This document shows, one piece after another, positions 62,224-64,000 of a stretch of DNA of 64,000 nt. Numbering within the stretch: the stretch's first letter is position 1; the number at the start of each line of letters is the position of its first letter. This DNA is from Bacteroidales bacterium (lineage in GTDB: Bacteria > Bacteroidota > Bacteroidia > Bacteroidales > P3). The DNA lies in contig JAFVCE010000006.1 in NCBI GenBank assembly GCA_017479385.1, forward strand, positions 62,001 through 126,000. The letters are read 5' to 3'. A program made the position numbers and the translations under genes. The notes under the pieces are model-generated. The model was not told the DNA's origin, made no database searches, and saw only the letters and a list, made by a program, of their open reading frames with translations.

Positions 62224-63203
62224 GCGCCTACCAGTGCGGCGTCGATGACCATCTGGTACAATTGAGCTGGCTCTATGCCCATTGCACGAGCCTGCTTGGG
62301 CACAATGCTTTCGGCGCTTTGGCCAGGAATAGTGTTCACCTCGAGGAAGAAAAGGCAACTATCGGCGGTGTCGTAAATATAGTCAAAACGAACCAATCCG
62401 CGACAATTGAGCATGGTGTAGAGCTGTTCCGAGGTGTGCTGAACAAGAGTGGTTACTTCATCGCTGCACTCGGCTGGGGTTACCTCACGACTAAACCCCT
62501 CATATTTAGCTTCATAATCAAAAAATTCATGTCCATTGATGGGTATGATTTCGGTCACAGGCATAACCATAATGCGGCCATCGGCAGTGCGCATAACGCC
62601 ACAGTCGAACTCGCGTCCGACGATGCATTCCTCGGCCAGTACGGCATTGTCGGCCGTCAGCGCGAGGTCGACCGCAGCCTGCAGTTCGTCGCGACTCTTG
62701 ACCTTGGTGGTTGCCACACTACTGCCGCCGGCAGCGGGTTTGACAAAGAGCGGATAGCGCAAACAGGCCTCGTCGACTGGCGTAGTGCAGTTGCTCGTGA
62801 GCAGTACCGACCGGGCCACGTCGACCACACCAAAACTCTTTACAACAGGGTTGCAATAGCCTTTGTGGAATGTGAGGCTCGAAGTGTAGAAGTCGCAAGT
62901 GGTATAGCGCAGGCCGAGCATATCGAAGTAGCCCTGTAGAACCCCGTTCTCGCCTGGGTTACCATGAATGATGATGAAGGCCAAGTCGAACTTAATACGA
63001 CCCTGGTCTATCGAGAAGTCGTTCTTGTCGACCGCGAGGTGTCGACCATCGTCGGCCAGCCAGTACCAACCCGAACGTTCGATTACGATTTTGTATACAT
63101 TATATTTATTATGGTCGAGTTGGGTATAGACTTGGTTACCGCTGGCGATAGAGATGTCGTGCTCGCCACTGTAGCCACCCATGACTAAAGCAATGTTTTT
63201 CAT
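62220..63203 (-). CDS. ddl: D-alanine--D-alanine ligase
   Basis: A 327-residue ATP-grasp ligase of peptidoglycan synthesis in the cytoplasm. It shows ALVMGGYSGEHDISIASG at the start, PLFVKPAAGGSSVATTKV in the ATP-binding loop and the C-terminal FFLEVNTIPGQSAESIVPKQARAMG with the substrate and metal residues. Its start overlaps the GSCFA gene stop by 4 bp, and its stop overlaps the convergent lipoprotein stop (62220-62223). Confidence 0.96.
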   Translation of the reverse strand: MKNIALVMGGYSGEHDISIASGNQVYTQLDHNKYNVYKIVIERSGWYWLADDGRHLAVDKNDFSIDQGRIKFDLAFIIIHGNPGENGVLQGYFDMLGLRYTTCDFYTSSLTFHKGYCNPVVKSFGVVDVARSVLLTSNCTTPVDEACLRYPLFVKPAAGGSSVATTKVKSRDELQAAVDLALTADNAVLAEECIVGREFDCGVMRTADGRIMVMPVTEIIPINGHEFFDYEAKYEGFSREVTPAECSDEVTTLVQHTSEQLYTMLNCRGLVRFDYIYDTADSCLFFLEVNTIPGQSAESIVPKQARAMGIEPAQLYQMVIDAALVGA

Positions 63204-64000
63204 GACTGATATAGAGGTTTATGTTGTGATAGTTTCGTTTGCTTTGTGTTTATGCGAGCCTGCTCGCGGCAAGCTGACGAGAGGTAGACCTCTTGGAAGC
63301 GTTGCCACACTACCTCGACGGCCAGCGGCGAGGGGTGGGTCATGTTGTCGGCATAGAACCGGTAGTCGCGCAATTCGTCCATTACCACCTCGTAGGCAGG
63401 GAAATAGGTAACGCCACTGCTCGCAAAACGCGAGCAAAGTTCGTCGACAGCGAGCAGCAACACACTCTTGCTTAACTGGTTGCCATGCAAACCGTCGGCT
63501 TTGTGGCGCACGGGGCTAACGGTGAACACGATGTTGAGACTGGGATTGAATTGTTTGAGCTTTCCTATCAGGTGCGACCACTGCTCTACAACTTCGTCGA
63601 CGGTTAGGCGACGACGGCGGAAGGCGGACGAGCTCACCTTGTGGCAATTGCCAACCACGAGGCCGTTTGCTATCAGTTCGAACACCCACGAGGTGCCAAA
63701 AGTAACGATGAGGCAGGTTGCCGAACGTAGGTAATTGTGTCCCTCGGCAATGCTCGTGTTGCAGGCTTCGAGACACTGGTTGGCGGTTACGGACGAGAAG
63801 CTGCCGTGGTGAAGCCACGAGTGCCAGCGACCATCGGCTTCGACCAGCAGGTCGGGTGTCATTTCGGACTTGTCTGTACAGCGGTCGAGACAATGGGCAA
63901 TCGACACGGGGTTGAACAGTATGCCAAAGGGGTTAACCATCATGTCGAAGCCCGCAGCTTGCATTTTGGCAGCCACCTCGGAGGCAAAACAACTACCTAC
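63200..64000 (-). CDS. GSCFA domain protein (5' end outside window)
   Basis: The frame is open to the window edge, so the N-terminus is missing. At the edge the minus strand encodes VGSCFASEVAAKM, containing the motif that names the GSCFA family (Bacteroidetes, SGNH/GDSL-like hydrolase relatives). Further on are NPFGILFNPVSI, CLIVTFGTSWVFE and FTVSPVRHKADGLHGNQLSKSVLLLAVDEL, and YADNMTHPSPLAVEVVW near the C-terminus with a possible catalytic histidine. An esterase-like activity is suggested by the fold but not shown. It overlaps ddl by 4 bp. Confidence 0.9.
   Translation of the reverse strand, partial: VGSCFASEVAAKMQAAGFDMMVNPFGILFNPVSIAHCLDRCTDKSEMTPDLLVEADGRWHSWLHHGSFSSVTANQCLEACNTSIAEGHNYLRSATCLIVTFGTSWVFELIANGLVVGNCHKVSSSAFRRRRLTVDEVVEQWSHLIGKLKQFNPSLNIVFTVSPVRHKADGLHGNQLSKSVLLLAVDELCSRFASSGVTYFPAYEVVMDELRDYRFYADNMTHPSPLAVEVVWQRFQEVYLSSACREQARINTKQTKLSQHKPLYQS

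Overview
The window is a contiguous chromosomal segment of a Bacteroidota bacterium, most likely order Bacteroidales. The evidence is the recurrent Bacteroidetes-type -7 promoter box TAnnTTTG, a SusC-like TonB-dependent receptor with an N-terminal carboxypeptidase-like domain, a PorV-like protein and a T9SS C-terminal sorting domain (type IX secretion), a secDF fusion, Na+-translocating NQR, a fumarate reductase of the cytochrome-b type, a 2-oxoacid:ferredoxin oxidoreductase, and many Bacteroidetes-restricted families (DUF4270, DUF4296, DUF4301, DUF3078, DUF1573, GSCFA, TIGR02757). Species or family cannot be fixed from the sequence alone. No CRISPR array, rRNA, prophage or integrative element was seen; the only mobile-type gene is an Rpn/PDDEXK nuclease.

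Layout. 1-2.2 kb: trpS end, a radical SAM protein and a PrsW protease (+). 2.4-8.0 kb: a minus-strand run of glycogen synthase-like protein, DUF4270 lipoprotein, MORN-repeat protein, Maf, TIGR04076 protein and MATE pump. 8.2-12.6 kb: recX with DUF3078 protein, two small lipoproteins, and an OmpR/histidine kinase pair. 12.8-15.7 kb: Rpn nuclease, ECF sigma factor, HIT protein, GreA. 15.8-29.3 kb: a 13-kb minus-strand cluster of secDF, a small membrane protein, a TonB-dependent receptor, a 1670-residue secreted protein and a PorV-like barrel, ended by a strong terminator. 29.4-36.2 kb: radC, a cyclophilin-pheS-folB operon, a lipoprotein, DUF4301, and the LemA/TPM pair. 36.5-39.5 kb: korDABC. 40-43.9 kb: DUF1573, an aminotransferase, a T9SS cargo protein, a GreA-like protein. 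44.2-48.6 kb: glmS and a pdxK-TIGR02757-S26/VanZ operon. 48.9-58.4 kb: the respiratory block frdCAB and nqrABCDEF. 58.8-61.6 kb: a lipoprotein-type TPR histidine kinase and its response regulator. 61.7-64 kb: tRNA-Cys, a putative lipoprotein, ddl and a GSCFA protein that runs off the edge.

The genes that work together most clearly are the respiratory and ferredoxin modules (Kor makes reduced ferredoxin, NQR oxidises NADH and pumps Na+, Frd disposes of electrons to fumarate) and the envelope module (SecDF, TonB receptor, PorV-like and T9SS cargo).

The most interesting signal is not a gene: eight dispersed 44-bp elements, each exactly four degenerate 11-bp units of consensus CGACCYTAAYM, C-rich and G-poor on one strand. 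Seven are intergenic; they occupy every convergent gene gap longer than 100 bp. One lies inside a small membrane-protein gene. In every case the C-rich strand is the sense strand of the gene before it. The 11-nt spacing of YC steps on a G-poor RNA resembles a Rho-utilisation site, so I propose, as inference only, that they are standardised Rho-loading terminator elements.
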